Shown here: positions 1-11,263 of the stretch, piece by piece
Layout of the letters: every line of letters begins with the position of its first letter
Position numbering within the stretch: the stretch's first letter is position 1
DNA from: Paralithodes platypus
Taxonomy: Eukaryota > Arthropoda > Malacostraca > Decapoda > Lithodidae
Direction: 5' to 3'
Assembly (NCBI GenBank): GCA_032716605.1
Contig: CM064569.1
Coordinates: forward strand, 12,617,493 to 12,681,492
Length of the DNA stretch: 64,000 nt
Made by a program: the position numbers and the translations under genes
Notes under the pieces: generated by a model
Database searches by the model: none
Seen by the model: only the letters and a program-made list of their open reading frames with translations
Told to the model about the DNA's origin: nothing

Positions 1-590
1 CCTCCCATTTTCCACTCTGATGGCACTACCATCACTTCTTCCTCTGACAAAGCTGAACTCTTCGCTCAAACTTTTGCTAGAAACTCCACCTTCGATGATT
101 CCGGTGCTATTCCTCCCTCTCCACTCCCCTCTCTTCTACTTATGCCTAATATCCTAATCTCTTCTTTCTACCCTCTCTGGGCTTAATACTAAGAAGACAT
201 ACGGTCTGGATGGTGTTCCTCCTGTTGTACTAAAAACTGTGCTCCCATGCGGACTCCCTGCCTAGGCAAACTCTTTCGTCTTTGTCTCTCCTCTAATGTC
301 TTTCCTTCTTGCTGGAAGTTTGCTCTCATTCAACCTGTCCCAAAGAAGGGTGACCGCTCTCAACCCTTCAACTATCGTCCAATCCCTCTCATCTCTTGTA
401 TCTCTAAAGTTTTTTAAACTATTCTTGCTTCCAAACCTTTTAAGCATTTATCTTCTCATAATCTACTCTCAGATCGCCAGTATGGCTTCCTTAAGGGTCG
501 CTCTACTGGTGATCTTCTGTCATACCTTACTAACTCTTGGTCATCCTCCTTTCGGGACTTCAGTCAGACCTTATCTATTGCGCTAGACAT
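1..590 (+). pseudogene. LINE family A, reverse transcriptase fragment (copy A1)
   Basis: Non-LTR retrotransposon remnant. Translated in shifting frames it matches the same family at 54.3-57.5 kb (minus strand): the segment before the RT, then the motif GLNTKK..G.DGVPP, then the RT fingers and LSIALDIS, where similarity stops at about 590. Several frameshifts are visible, for example near 165-185 and 245-300, so no product is expected. The copy runs off the left edge of the window. The 296-586 open frame lies in a shifted frame of the RT and is not a gene. Confidence in family membership is high because the nucleotide sequence aligns closely with the other copies. Confidence 0.85.
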
Positions 591-2290
591 ATCGATTTAC
601 CATCAGCTGGGAAAAGAAACAGACTAGTCAATTATTACGCTGTTACTTTTACAACAGGTGTTTAAGTATACATGGCCACGACTGTATACTCTAGGACAAG
701 AATAGTGACATTTAATTTCTGAATCTCTCCCGAATTGAACCGAATATTGTAATTAATTATGTACGTAATATTTAGGAGGTTCGTTTATAATTATGTAGTC
801 GGGTTTCCATATTGGGCAAGGATAAATCATTTCTTAAAGAATAGTCAATTTGTTTAATCTGCAGTCTCAAAAATTGTAGTCATGCAATTACATATTTTCA
901 GATTGCTGTACGAAACAGTATCGCTTATATAAATTTTATTCATCCCTCTTCCATTCTATATATTGCAAATTAATGTTATACGTTAACATTCAAGCTTCTA
1001 ATAAGCCTAAATAATAGTTTTACGACTGCGGATTAAACGAGTTGACTGTACATGACATCCTAAACTATTGTATCTTAATTCCAAAGGTGATAAATGTCCC
1101 ATTCCCCTTCTTTATAAGCTATTTTTCTATAATAATCTTTGCATACATTCGTCACACTCTTGCCTCAACCACATCCCTATTCACCACCTGACACATCTTC
1201 AATCTTTTTTCCTTAAGCTTCCTTCAGGGATTTACAGTATGGCGTCTTATCAGTCAGAAACTATTAATTGATCTTCCCATATTCATCATCAGCTTTCTTG
1301 TCACGTATATCCTGCATTAGTAAACAAGATGTGATGACTGGTACATAGGACCATATTGATTAGCCGCCGTATGTCTTGATATATAGAGTTGAATTTTAGA
1401 AATGTACAGCCCAGATATTCCATGCAGCTGAAACTGCATACGCAACTTGCAAACTCTGAGATGATTATGTTTTTTGTTATGTGGCCTTATGTGTTAAGAT
1501 ACTGAACACAATGTTGGTATATTTATAAACTGATCCATAGAAAGGTTACAAGTTTAAAATTATGCCTGATAAAATATTGTGTTCGCAAACTATGTGCAAG
1601 TGTAGGTATAGCAAATATGATTTTTCATCTTGGTCAAGTACAGCTGAAATATGATTATCAATCAGTAAAATATAATGATAGCATCTCATTCTCATATTGG
1701 ATCCTAAGGAAAACACTTTATTCGCCAATCCATCATATAAATATTGTATCGTATATAATAATAGTTTTATATCTTTAACAACTTTAAATTAGAAAGAATA
1801 GTTTGCATAATACATCATAGGCCTGCAAAGGAAGATTTCAAGTATGATGCTTACATTGTATTAATAACAACAATAATCATTGTATGGACTGTTTACGTGT
1901 TCCCCTAATGTTTAAATATCATCGCTTTCATAGTTCAGTGCAGGTAGAGCATGTACTGAATAGGATGATGACAACCACTGTACATCGGCAAGAGAGATTA
2001 TCACAATATGGTGAGGATGAATTAAGGAACACCCCTCCATTACAAACCCCAATGCACTTGAAAAAATTAATGAGAGCATAATTATGTGTAATGAGTCAGG
2101 TGTGTGTTGGGTATTATAGTGTTGTTGAAGTGATTGTGGTTGAGAGTGTTGTTTTTAACAACTATCATCAGATCCATCATACTATTCAGGTGATCACTTC
2201 TACATTGTAAAAAGGACACTTGTTTACTGCATTCAAGTCTTTCCTGCATTGAATTATTATCATATGTTTTCCCTTGGCATCTGAATAAAT
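591..2290. other. AT-rich spacer without recognisable gene
   Basis: About 1.7 kb of AT-rich unique-looking sequence. Short open frames (for example 1068-1271 and 1884-2081) show no domain, no repeat relation inside the window and no codon pattern suggesting a gene. I see nothing further here. Confidence 0.6.
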
Positions 2291-2292
2291 TG

Positions 2293-2293
<1 letters not shown>

Positions 2294-2337
<44 letters not shown>

Positions 2338-2345
2338 ATATATAT
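2294..2345. repeat. (TC)n microsatellite followed by (TA)n
   Basis: An uninterrupted CT/TC dinucleotide run of about 38 bases is followed by a short TA run. The minus-strand open frame through it (RERERE) is a product of the repeat. Confidence 0.97.
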
Positions 2346-2990
2346 GGCGGGCTCGATCCTCTCAATCAACAACATTAATTTAAGTAATATTTAAATTTGT
2401 ATTAGCGAGGCCCCACAGCTTCGGCCATATTCTCGTTCTCCCACAAAATTACAGCCATTATGTTTCTAGCCCTCCCTGGCTGTGTTGGTGTGAATGTAAA
2501 CAGACACCTCACATGCATTACTCACGGGCAGTAAAGGGTTGAGGGCTGGCTTATCTCCGCTTCAGACACGTACTCGTGTGATTGTTGGTGAGATATGTAT
2601 CACATTGCTTACATAAATTTGCGAGGTAAACTTGAACCAGGCATTCTATTTCAGTCTCTCTCTCGCTTTCTCCCCTGCGCTCTCTCTCTCAGTCTTTTGT
2701 ATATGCCTTTGTAATTTGAAGTTATGAGGGTGGGATACCGCATGTGAAGTGGGTGTACAGGACAAAGTGAGATAGGCCTATATCGGTAATCAGTTCCAAA
2801 GACTGAAAGAAAATATAGAATGTTCTCAAAACTCTGCATGGATTGTACTACACTATGCAAGCTATCTTTATTATCTTGGTTATGTAAATCGACGAAAGGT
2901 ATAATATGGGCCTGAAAATCGCGCACCATATTATTGTTGTTGTTATTGTGTATGCTCCTCTTAGAACAGTAATATATCAAGCAGGATTCA

Positions 2991-2993
<3 letters not shown>
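2346..2993. other. Spacer without recognisable gene
   Basis: Mixed-composition sequence between two microsatellites. A TC-rich patch lies at about 2650-2695. No coding or repeat relation is recognised. Confidence 0.5.

Positions 2994-3051
<58 letters not shown>
2994..3051. repeat. (GA)n microsatellite
   Basis: About 29 uninterrupted GA units. The long minus-strand open frame here (2651-3115) is driven by this repeat (LSLSLS) and is not a gene. Confidence 0.97.
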
Positions 3052-3054
<3 letters not shown>

Positions 3055-3119
3055 AGGAAGGAAGTTGGAGATAAGTAATAATCGAACCCTTTCCATATTC
3101 GACAGCTTGGCACAATTAT

Positions 3120-3608
3120 TCCACGACCAAAAGTGGCTTAGCAACCCAAAGTGCCTTGTTTATCAAAATGGTCCTTCAGACCAAACTGGCCCGCGACCAC
3201 GGGGCCAAATTGTAAAGTAGCCCAATCAACCAAATTGTTCAAAATGGCAGCTTGGCCCTTAGCAGTACAACGAAGCTGCCCAATTTCGATTGCGACTCAT
3301 ATGGCTGCTCTTCCCAAATAATCCGCGGTCCAAGACGGCCAACTGGGTCAAAACGGCCTCACAGGACAAAATGGGTGTTCTTTCCAGAGCAGAGACTGAA
3401 AACTGAACCAAGGCCCAAAACACTCCCATGCCCAAACAACCACAAGACCCAATACGATAGCTCAAGCCAATTCACCTGCTCGATACAAACCGCTCCATGA
3501 CCCAAATTGACCACGGTTCCAAGTCGATGCTCAACCCAAGATGCTTGCTCAGACAAACTCGGCCACATGACCCAATTCGACCACTTGAACATATTTGACT
3601 CCTCAGCC
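3120..3608. repeat. Degenerate C/A-rich interspersed repeat (GACCMAAATTG-like units)
   Basis: Roughly 490 bp in which variants of a short motif (GACCAAA, GACCCAA, GGCCAAA, TTGACCAC) recur every 15-40 bases, for example near 3125, 3178, 3209, 3501 and 3570. It reads like a decayed minisatellite with no fixed period. Overlapping open frames on both strands (3252-3500, 3259-3465, 3359-3610) arise from the stop-poor composition, and none looks like a gene. Confidence 0.6.
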
Positions 3609-3663
3609 ATTTGAGCTAAGTCAAGGAATTATAATATTGCGTGCCAATATTTGTCAGTGTTTG

Positions 3664-3735
3664 AATGAGACACAAGGCAAAGCTGCCCCCCCCCCCCCTA
3701 AATTGAAAGAGTGATAGGGAGCCAAATTCAAGGTA
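3664..3735 (-). mobile_element. Short LINE-A 3'-end relic with poly-C
   Basis: The string GGCAAAGCTGCC, a poly-C run, then TTGAAAGAGTGA and AGGG parallels the 3' region of LINE-A at 54,371-54,445 (GGCAAAAGGCAGAAC..CCTCCCCCATAGTTGAAAGAGTGACAGGG). Only about 70 bp is left. Orientation is taken from the full copy. Confidence 0.55.
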
Positions 3736-4440
3736 CAATTGATAACGCATATTCGTCAATGTCCAAATTAATTCATCATTTGTCAGCACTGCAACTCCCC
3801 CCCCCCAACCTTACTTCACCTCCTGTAAAGAAGGAGGTGGATTGATTGATTGATTGATTCTTTATTGAGAAAGCATAAATACATGGGAATACATAATTAC
3901 ACGTCTCAAAAGGGCAAAGGTGATAAAACAGTATTTTACCCTACTCATATTATACATGTACAATATAAACACAAACATGAATACAACATTTAGTAAGTTT
4001 TTATCTCTATACTTGTTAGCAAACCAGTTGTCCCTAACTGTTTAAGCTAAGCTAAGCTGGGCTTAGGCTTAGCGCGGGTTTGTTATAATCCTTCTACTTT
4101 CCTTATTGTCATAGAATGACCCTCCCACTCCAGTTTAATACATGCCTACATATACACACACATACATACACCCATACACACATAAATACATATACAGTAT
4201 ATATACATATTTAATTATATACACATATACATACATATACATACACACACACAGACACATGCATGTACATATACCTACATACATACCTATACACACATTA
4301 ATTCATACAATAACACACAAATTTCACAATATACAGTGTATACATACACATTTATTATTATAATAACAATAATGATATAATGAGGCTATCAATTACATAA
4401 TAATCATAACACTAAATCCTAAACTTTGTTTTATGTATAT

Positions 4441-4809
4441 TTATCTTACGATGTATTGTATTTTTTTGCATTTGGCTATTATTTGAGTAATCATATTATG
4501 ATTGAACATCCATATAATTTGTTCATCGACCTTATCTATGACATTGTTTCTATATTTCGCTAGGTGTTGGCAGTGCAGTATATAATGATTTAAGGTATGA
4601 CTTCTTGGTTTTTTACATAGTTGACAACATATTTCGTGTTCTCCTTTAGGAACACCAAGTTCCCACATGTAACAATATCCTAACCTAAGTCGTGTGCACA
4701 AGGAGTCCTTCCAAGCACTTCTTAAGTTTCCATATATGAAGCTAGTTCGCCGTGCAACGTTATTATAGTGATAAAATGTTGCACTATTCGCGTGTTTTTC
4801 TTGCATCAT
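4441..4809 (-). pseudogene. LINE-C C-terminal Cys/His segment
   Basis: About 120 codons in a third frame after RNase H. It contains LCTRLRLGYCYMWELG, then ICCQLCKKPRSHTLNHYILHC. This is the short Cys/His motif (Cx2C...Hx4C spacing) that commonly follows RNase H in I/Jockey-type LINEs. It is separated from RNase H by another frameshift near 4810-4860. It may take part in nucleic-acid binding; that role is inferred. Confidence 0.75.
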
Positions 4810-4859
4810 AAAAAGTTCCGCAACCTTTTGTTTTTTTCTAATTGTTGATTTAATTTGTC

Positions 4860-5187
4860 TTAAAGATTGAATGCACTCGTAATCTCCGTTCCTAATTTAG
4901 CAAGTTCGTCCGCTCTTTCATTATTTATTATCCCAACATGTGAAGGTATCCACGTAAATTTTACCATTCTCCCATTATTGCGTAGTTCATCTATAATAAC
5001 CTTACACTGAGATACCAGCTTTTCATACACGGGTTTTTTGCTGTTCATAGATTCCAAAGCACTTCGACTGTCTACGAAAAAGCACACATCACCTTCTCCC
5101 CCTCTTATTTTATTTAACCCGTATAACATAGCACATATTTCTGCCTGCGTAGAGGACACGTTGTTACTTATTCTATAATAATATTCA
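4860..5187 (-). pseudogene. LINE-C RNase H domain (second frame)
   Basis: Continues the RNase H fold after the frameshift: STQAEICAMLYGL (catalytic Glu region), FFVDSRSALES (catalytic Asp) and WIPSHVGIINNERADELAK (the His and Asp of the HVGI..NERAD signature). All catalytic positions that can be seen are kept, so the domain probably decayed recently. The enzyme would remove template RNA during second-strand synthesis. Confidence 0.9.
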
Positions 5188-7605
5188 CTATATGTTATCG
5201 TTACCTACATCGTCACTCACCAGTATCCCACACCCTGCTCTCCCATTTTCTGTGACAGAGCCATCGCAGTATACTTGCGCAACATTATCATCTTTTAATT
5301 CATTTATCTTTTCTTCAACAATTATTTTAAGTTCCCCAGTCTCGTACATACTTTTCTTTTTCCCCAGCTTGATAATATTTATATCCACGCCTTTATCTTC
5401 CCAGGGTGGAGGTTTTTGTGCCCTCTCTTCGACCAGAAAGAAATTTATTAGGTCAAATTTCTCTACTTTATGTATTAGTTCTTTTAGGTATCCCCTCTTG
5501 CCTTGCCTCCTGAAGGTTCGAATTTTACGTATGCCATCGTTGACGTCTTGTGCCAATTTGTCACCACTACCTGACCGTATATGTCTCATTGCCGATACTA
5601 GGTTTACTTCCTCTATTCTGTGTCGCAAGGTTGTTAAATTTAATTCTAATCTCATAGCAGCTACCATCGCATTTTTGGGGCAGTTTAATATAACCCGCAT
5701 AGCCTCATTTTGGATAGTTTCTATTTTATCCAACCTTCCTTCACCAAGGCAAGAGAGAACGGGGCCGGCATATTCCACCACTGACCTAATAGTGGTGAGG
5801 TACATCATCCGCAGTACCTGTACACCAACACCTGTACCACTCCAAGCTAGGGATTTCAAGGGTGCCATACGTGCCTTACATTGTGTTTGTATATGATGTA
5901 ACTCGGCATCTTTACTGTCTGATGTATATCCTATATAGATGCCTAGATACTTATAGCTCCTAACCCTATCAATATTGTTTTCATTCACAGCTAATTGTTT
6001 ATCGCCCATAGCACGACACTGAAATTTAGTTTTTTCTTCATTAATTACTAGCCCTAGCTTCTGGGTTAATTGCCCAAATTTGTTGAGGGCCAATTGCATA
6101 TTCTCAACGCTACTGCTTTGCAGCATTATATCATCTGCGTATATTGTTATTTTAACACCTGGACCTAGCATATCTTGAGCTATCCTATTCATTAGGACAT
6201 TAAAGAGGAATGGACTTAATACCCCGCCTTGTGGTGTACCCAGGTCAAGTTTCCTTTCCTCAGAAAGAGCCCCTTGATACCACACCTGCGCCTTCCTTCC
6301 AAATAAATAATCTCCTATCCAATGTAATAATGTTCCTTTTACACCCATGTTAGCTAATTCAAACAAAATTACCTCTCCATTTGCTTTATCAAAGGCGCCC
6401 TTGAGATCCACGTATACCCTGCAGTAATCATTATCGTTGGCCAGACACTTTATGACTGCATCAGATGTACCCCTACCTTTTCTAAAACCGAACAGATTGT
6501 TGCACAATTTATCGTCTGTGATATATAATAGCCTCTCCAACACGATTCTCTCCATCATTTTGGACATACACGATGTGAGGGAAACGGGTCTACTCTCCCC
6601 ATTTGGTTTAGGGATGGGAATGATTATAGCTTTTTTCCACGCTTTAGGTAGTTTACCCTCTTTAAGACTCATGTTGAATAATCGAAGGAGGGGGCTATCT
6701 TCTATACTGGCTAGGCAGTTTAATACATCGTAAGTTATACCGTCTTCCCCGAGAGCTGTAGATTTACCTTGTTTAATTGCTCTAAGTAGTTCATCTCTTG
6801 TTATATCTACATCTGTGATGTGTGCTATATTTAATGCGTTAACAATAGTTTCTCTCCTCTCATTTTCCCAACCCTCTAATCCCTCCCTGACGTCCTGCGG
6901 CAGTGAATCGGTACTAGCGGCAGTTGCCCACTTTTCCATTAATTCGTTTGCCTTTTGTTGTGGATGTGGGTGTGCGACATTACTTTTCCTTTTCCCCCGT
7001 ACTTTATTAACTTCTCTCCAGATTTCACTGATACTTGTGGCATTCCCAATCTTATTTGCAAATTTCTTCCAATAGTCTCCTCTCACTTCTTTACGGGCCT
7101 GCCCGCAAATCCGGGACGCCTCAAGTAGATCGGATTTAGTAGAGTCATCCCTTCCCGCCTCCACCCACTTCTTATGGCTTTGCTTAAGCATTTTTGACCA
7201 ATCCTTTAATGTTTGGTCATTATAGTATTTATTCCGGTTTGACGAATATTCCCTTATTTTTCTTTCTCCTTTAACACTTAATGACTCTTCTATAATTTTG
7301 GCCATATCTTCATAAAACTGATTTGTACAAATTGGTTCATAGTCTCTATACCAATCCCGAATACTATTGTTAAAATTAGTTATCTTGTCTAGAGGTAATA
7401 TTATCCTTTTTCTTTTATACTTTATGTCCACTTTACCCAAAGGAATACTTATATCTAAAGAGAAATGGTCGCTGAGTAATTCCGGTGTAACATCACACCT
7501 CCCATCCAAACCTTGGCCATTAATAATCACTGCATAGTCTAGCCTCCCTCCCTGTATGTGTGTTGCTGCCTGTGTCCCTAGCAATTTGATATCTGGATAG
7601 TCTTT
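5188..7605 (-). pseudogene. LINE-C ORF2: endonuclease C-terminus, reverse transcriptase, start of RNase H
   Basis: A continuous frame of about 800 codons. The first 50 residues are the end of an APE-type endonuclease (GGRLDYAVI and then LSDHFSLDI, the conserved SDH). RT motifs follow: KKAIIIPIPKPNGESRPVSL near residues 317-337, YVDLKGAFDKAN near 395, GTPQGGVLSPFLFN near 455, and the catalytic YADD at residue 482 (6130-6141). The C-terminal stretch begins RNase H (CDGSVTENGRAGCG, near 775) and is then cut by a frameshift at about 5190-5200. The listed start at 7584 is only the first initiation codon; the true protein began upstream and is missing. It would copy its own RNA at nicked target DNA. 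The long plus-strand open frame at 5192-5896 is a shadow. Confidence 0.92.
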
Positions 7606-7631
7606 CAGATATCAAATTGCTAGGGACACAG
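7570..7631. repeat. Perfect 26-bp inverted repeat at LINE-C 5' junction
   Basis: Bases 7570-7595 and 7606-7631 are exact reverse complements around a 10-bp loop. The left arm is LINE-C endonuclease coding sequence. The right arm is an inverted copy of the same sequence, so it is a junction duplicate rather than part of the original element. Confidence 0.97.
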
Positions 7632-7645
7632 TAAGGGAGGGGATT

Positions 7646-7764
7646 GGGGGGGGGGGGGTAGTAGTAGTAGTTTCCTAGGCTGCTTGACCGAACAGCCCCG
7701 AGTGAGGGGGGGGGGGGGGGGGGGGGGGTCGAGGAGGGGGTGCGGCGCTGACAAATTATGAATT
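7646..7764 (-). mobile_element. Retroposon family B fragment with poly-G tracts (copy B1)
   Basis: After a 13-base G run, a (TAG)n run leads into TTTCCTAGGCTGCTTGACCG and AACAGCCCCGAG. This matches copy B2 at 27,655-27,705, including the short-tandem tail at the same side. A 23-base G tract (7706-7728) interrupts it, followed by GAGGAGGGGGTGCGG and CAAATTATGAA as in B2, so the middle has been deleted. The orientation (tail at low coordinate) puts it on the minus strand. Confidence 0.65.
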
Positions 7765-7789
7765 AACTGGGATATTGAGGAACGGAATG

Positions 7790-7990
7790 TGTGGTAAACA
7801 GTATGCTAGAGTCATCATGTCTAGACACACGGAACATTAAGCAGTTTAAGTCAAAGGATAAGGGAAAGATAGATTGAGGGAGAGAGTTCAAGAGTTTACT
7901 TGTTGAGTATAAGGAAGGCTGGAATAATCAGTTCACTCTTGGGTTAGAGTGCTAAACAGAATAACAGGTGGTTGGGAAGAACTAGGAAGG
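7790..7990 (-). mobile_element. LINE-A 3' UTR fragment
   Basis: The stretch GACACACGGAACATTAAGCA, TTTAAGTCA.AGGA, GGGAGAGAGTTC.AGAG, TGTTGA and TTTCACTCTTGGGTT.GAG parallels LINE-A at 54,472-54,600. It is more diverged than the full copy (roughly three quarters identical by eye) and non-coding. Confidence 0.7.
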
Positions 7991-9670
7991 TTTGGAATGG
8001 CCTAGAATAAATATTATAATTATTAGTATAATATTTTTGTTTTCTTATGATTTATGATCTATTTTGTATTATTGTTTTCGGAGGTGGGAGCGACGAAGGT
8101 ATTTGTTGCTTTGTAATGCTGGTTTCATAGACTGATTCTCTCTGGGATTGCCCGCAATGTAACTCTTCTTCCCTTTTGTGATTTATCGTGTCCATCTTTG
8201 TCCATTTGCTGCTCCATTTACCTTTTCATTACCGCCAGCAATATATATATACTGTATATATTATATCTATGTTTTTATTTAATAATCTCCCCTCTCTCTC
8301 TTTTCCTCACTCTCTCTTTCTCTAGTCGAGAGCAATTAATGTAATGCATTTGAGAAGAGAATAGATGATCATCTGATAAAGATAAGATTCACATGAACGA
8401 ATATATTTAGAATCAGTAGATATGTAAGTGTATATTCCCTATCTTGCTATGCTATATAAATACTTTCCTTATGGGCATTTCCTGAGCCGTAAGGTTACAC
8501 TTCCTCCTATTTTCCGGTACGGCGGGATAACCGGAGGTAGCGGAGGGTGAAGAGAGAGCCTTCTACTTTGCTGTCCTATGTTTCTACTATAGACAGTCTC
8601 TAGTAGTCTTAAGGCCGGACACCTAGTAGGGGCCGCGAGGTCTGTATGGTCTTGGTATCTGTGTAACTCTATGTAACTCTCTTCCATATACAATTAACTT
8701 TACGATTGCATCCTGTTATGACTCCCAACCTCTTTTTAGCCTTTACTCTCAGTATATTTTCGTCCATCATTTTGTTCATCTCTGCCCCTCTGATCTTATC
8801 ACCGTTTCATTTACATTCATCTCTTTTATGTCAGAGTTTCCTGCTGGTTCATTATGTATGTGTGTCCCGGGTTGCTGAGCTTCTTTCTCCCTGTACTATA
8901 ATATATGTTTACGGTTAAGCTGGTATTACACGAGAGGTTTATCCTTAACACTGGTCTGGCAGATTATGAGGTAAACATTTGAAATATTATGGTCACCTAA
9001 ATTCATCTACCATCAGTCTAGTTTCCGATACCAGTGTAAAATATTGCAGAAATGTTGCCAGAAAAATGTTGATTATCGAATGTTGACTATAAAAGCTCCC
9101 GGTTGATATCAGCTTTAGCAAGTGCGGTGGAAAATCTGCCATAGCGTTTAGTTTGTTTTAAAAATAGTCATATTTGGCTCATTCTTCGTTGATTTACGTA
9201 TATAATGTAATAGGAGTATTGTTATATCTTTACGAGACAGAGAGATCTTTAGTAAGTTGTATTTTTTTTTTCTTTTTTTTTTATGTAAGTACATTTCCGA
9301 CCTTCACATATCTGGGCATTGTGATACGATGAGGAGTAAAATCGTCAAACTCAAATTACATTGATGGTATAAATGTGAAGACTTATAAAATACTGAAGTA
9401 CAATAAAATGTAGAGGCCAACACACAATGTGTTTGAGACATAACAGGTTGTGATTTAAGTATTAGATGATCACATGAATTATACCCAAAGAAGTACTGTA
9501 TATTATGAAATATTTTTATGAGAGGGTGATGCTTAATAAAAGGAATATTGTTGTCTGTTATAGTAACAAACAAGGAAGATGGAAACACATTACAAATAAA
9601 AAGACAATGCAATTAAATTATGTAAGTTAAGGAAAAAGACAGGTCTTTCGAGGGGAACTAGAAGGATTAA
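7991..9670. other. Spacer without recognisable gene
   Basis: AT-rich with short TC and TA runs (8225-8320). Open frames at 8469-8693, 8706-8918 and 9304-9612 show no domain and no similarity inside the window. Nothing further is supported. Confidence 0.5.
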
Positions 9671-9892
9671 TTAACCCCTTCAGCACTATGGCGTAGTTTT
9701 CACCATATTCTGGTTACCATTAGACGATATATTTTTAGCTTGTAATCTATTTGTAGGACTCAAAGGGGGTAAATACGATCTTGATAAACCCTCTAAAATC
9801 TAGATAACATAGGTCCTAATTAAGCTGGATAAAATCGTCTAAGTTCAGCCAGAATCAAAGGCAAAAAGGCGTCATGGTGCTGAAGGGGTTAA
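9671..9892. mobile_element. piggyBac-type MITE with TTAA duplication
   Basis: A 214-bp element (9675-9888) flanked on both sides by TTAA (9671-9674, 9889-9892). The ends are inverted repeats: left CCCCTTCAGCACTATGGCG, right the complement of CCCCTTCAGCACCATGACGC (18 of about 20 match). TTAA target sites and a CCC start are the piggyBac hallmark. There is no coding capacity, so it is a non-autonomous derivative. Confidence 0.9.
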
Positions 9893-10794
9893 TGGTTGCT
9901 GTGGTGTTGGGATGCTTCCACGCTTTTGTTCTCTCTATTTGAGAATATTGTTCTCTTATTTGGTTACTTGGTGCTGCAGGATCAGTTGTCGGATCAGGTG
10001 CTGTAGTTAGTTGAGGGATTCTACACTGACCTGATGATGGTGTCACAAGCATGTAAACATTGTGTAGCCGACAGGGTTACTAAATCAAAACACAAAATAT
10101 CGGTATTGGTATTGATATAATATTAAGATCTTCTTAGGCTGCACTTTTAATAACAGGAGTACACTGTTATGGACATGTCCATAGTTACTTCTCTTATTAT
10201 ATACGCACTCACAACTTAGTAAAGGATACTTGTCATACCAAGATCATTTGACTAGTTGCAGGGCTCTGCGAGATACCATAACAGGCACTCTGCTTAAAGA
10301 AGTCATTAGTACCTCTGTCATACACCATGGTAGTGGACATTGGTAATTAAAAGGTCTAAACACCGCCCCGAGTTCTCTGAACCTCTTACAAAGGTCAGCG
10401 GCAGTCGAGAAAGATAGTAATGGTCATGACCCCCTCTCGTGTTAGCCCGATATCTTGTCACTGTGTCATGACATTGGAGACAGGATATTAAAGACCCCAC
10501 ACCAAGAGTACCTGAACAGAACTTCACCACCGCTTAATATAACGGTCAGGATAGTCGAGTATATCTAGCTCTGTACTAAAACATACTCAGATGAAGTGCC
10601 CAGTGTCATGACATTTAAGGAACCTCATTTAAGACCCGACACCAATTAAGCCAACTGTAACTTAAACAACTGCTCCACACGACAAGCCAACCTGGACGGT
10701 CCAACGGAGACTCAGACTACCCCAAGCTGCACCTCAACTTCTCTAGCTCCAAGTGTTAATTAGGAGCCCAGGATAGAAACCAGAAACAAGTCGA
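9893..10794. other. Spacer without recognisable gene
   Basis: Mixed composition. A 16-bp perfect palindrome (TATGGACATGTCCATA) lies near 10,171. Two short segments sharing TGTCATGACATT occur near 10,455 and 10,605. No gene is seen. Confidence 0.5.
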
Positions 10795-11095
10795 TACCAG
10801 TGACGAGGTATCTCAAAGTTAGAGTCCCAACTGTCTTCGTGGTGCGATACATAAGGTGTTGATTTTCGGTGTGAGCGTCCTGGGTTCGAATCCACGGACT
10901 GCCACATGTGTTTGTAAATTTCATTAATCGATGTTAGGAGTATAGTTGGTTGTTGGAAGGAACATAATAAATATTGACTCTGCCTAATTCTCACCAGTGC
11001 GAAGGTGCCTATTCAAAGTTAGAGTCCCTATATATTGAATCTGCTAATTCTCACCAGTGAGTAGGTGCCTAAATAAAGTTAGAGTCCACTATTTT
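10790..11095. repeat. Three scattered copies of a CACCAGTG..AAAGTTAGAGTCC motif
   Basis: The motif (ACCAGTG, 3-4 bases, AGGTGCCT or AGGTATCT, then CAAAGTTAGAGTCC or variant) occurs near 10,797, 10,995 and 11,055. The last two sit inside a 55-60-bp direct duplication that also carries TCT(G)CTAATTCT. The first is separated from them by the tRNA-like unit. Confidence 0.7.
10840..10907 (+). mobile_element. tRNA-like SINE head
   Basis: Contains a perfect Pol III B box (GGTTCGAATCC, near 10,883-10,893) at about the right distance downstream of GTGGTGCGATACATAAGG, which resembles a degraded A box. The acceptor arms do not pair convincingly, so this is read as a tRNA-derived SINE or pseudo-tRNA, not a working tRNA gene. 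Confidence 0.55.
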
Positions 11096-11263
11096 GACTC
11101 AGTATAAATCCTCGTCAATTGTACAAGTGTTTAGAATCTAATGTATAAATGTTGAATCAGCACACATTGTTATCCGACCATTAATTTTTTTTTTTTTTTT
11201 TTTTTTAAAGAGACAATGAACGGAGGAAGGAAAAACACAGATAACACAAAAAGGGCCATGTGC

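Larger units (their letters stand above)
3838..7605 (-). mobile_element. LINE family C, 5'-truncated non-LTR retrotransposon with RNase H (I/Jockey-like)
   Basis: On the minus strand the order is: end of an AP-type endonuclease, reverse transcriptase, RNase H, a Cys/His C-terminal segment, a 3' UTR of about 600 bp, an AATAAAG-like signal and a (TCAA)n tail. The tail is the (GATT)n run at 3841-3860 on the plus strand. RNase H downstream of RT and a short tandem tail are typical of I-group and some Jockey-group LINEs. The 5' end is truncated inside the endonuclease and joins an inverted duplicate (7606-7631). The 3' UTR holds an ATAC/ACAT-rich patch at 4140-4350. At least two frameshifts make the copy inactive. 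Confidence 0.9.

Noticed and set aside
4040..4080. AAGCTAAGCTGGGCTTAGGCTTAG as telomere-like repeat
   Set aside because: Only a few irregular units, not (TTAGG)n or (TTAGGG)n; a small imperfect palindrome in the LINE-C 3' UTR.
5192..5896. Plus-strand 234-codon open frame
   Set aside because: Antisense of the LINE-C reverse transcriptase; no domain of its own.
8916..9120. AAGCTGGTATTACACGAGAG as a Harbinger-like MITE end
   Set aside because: No inverted partner with a TWA flank was found nearby.
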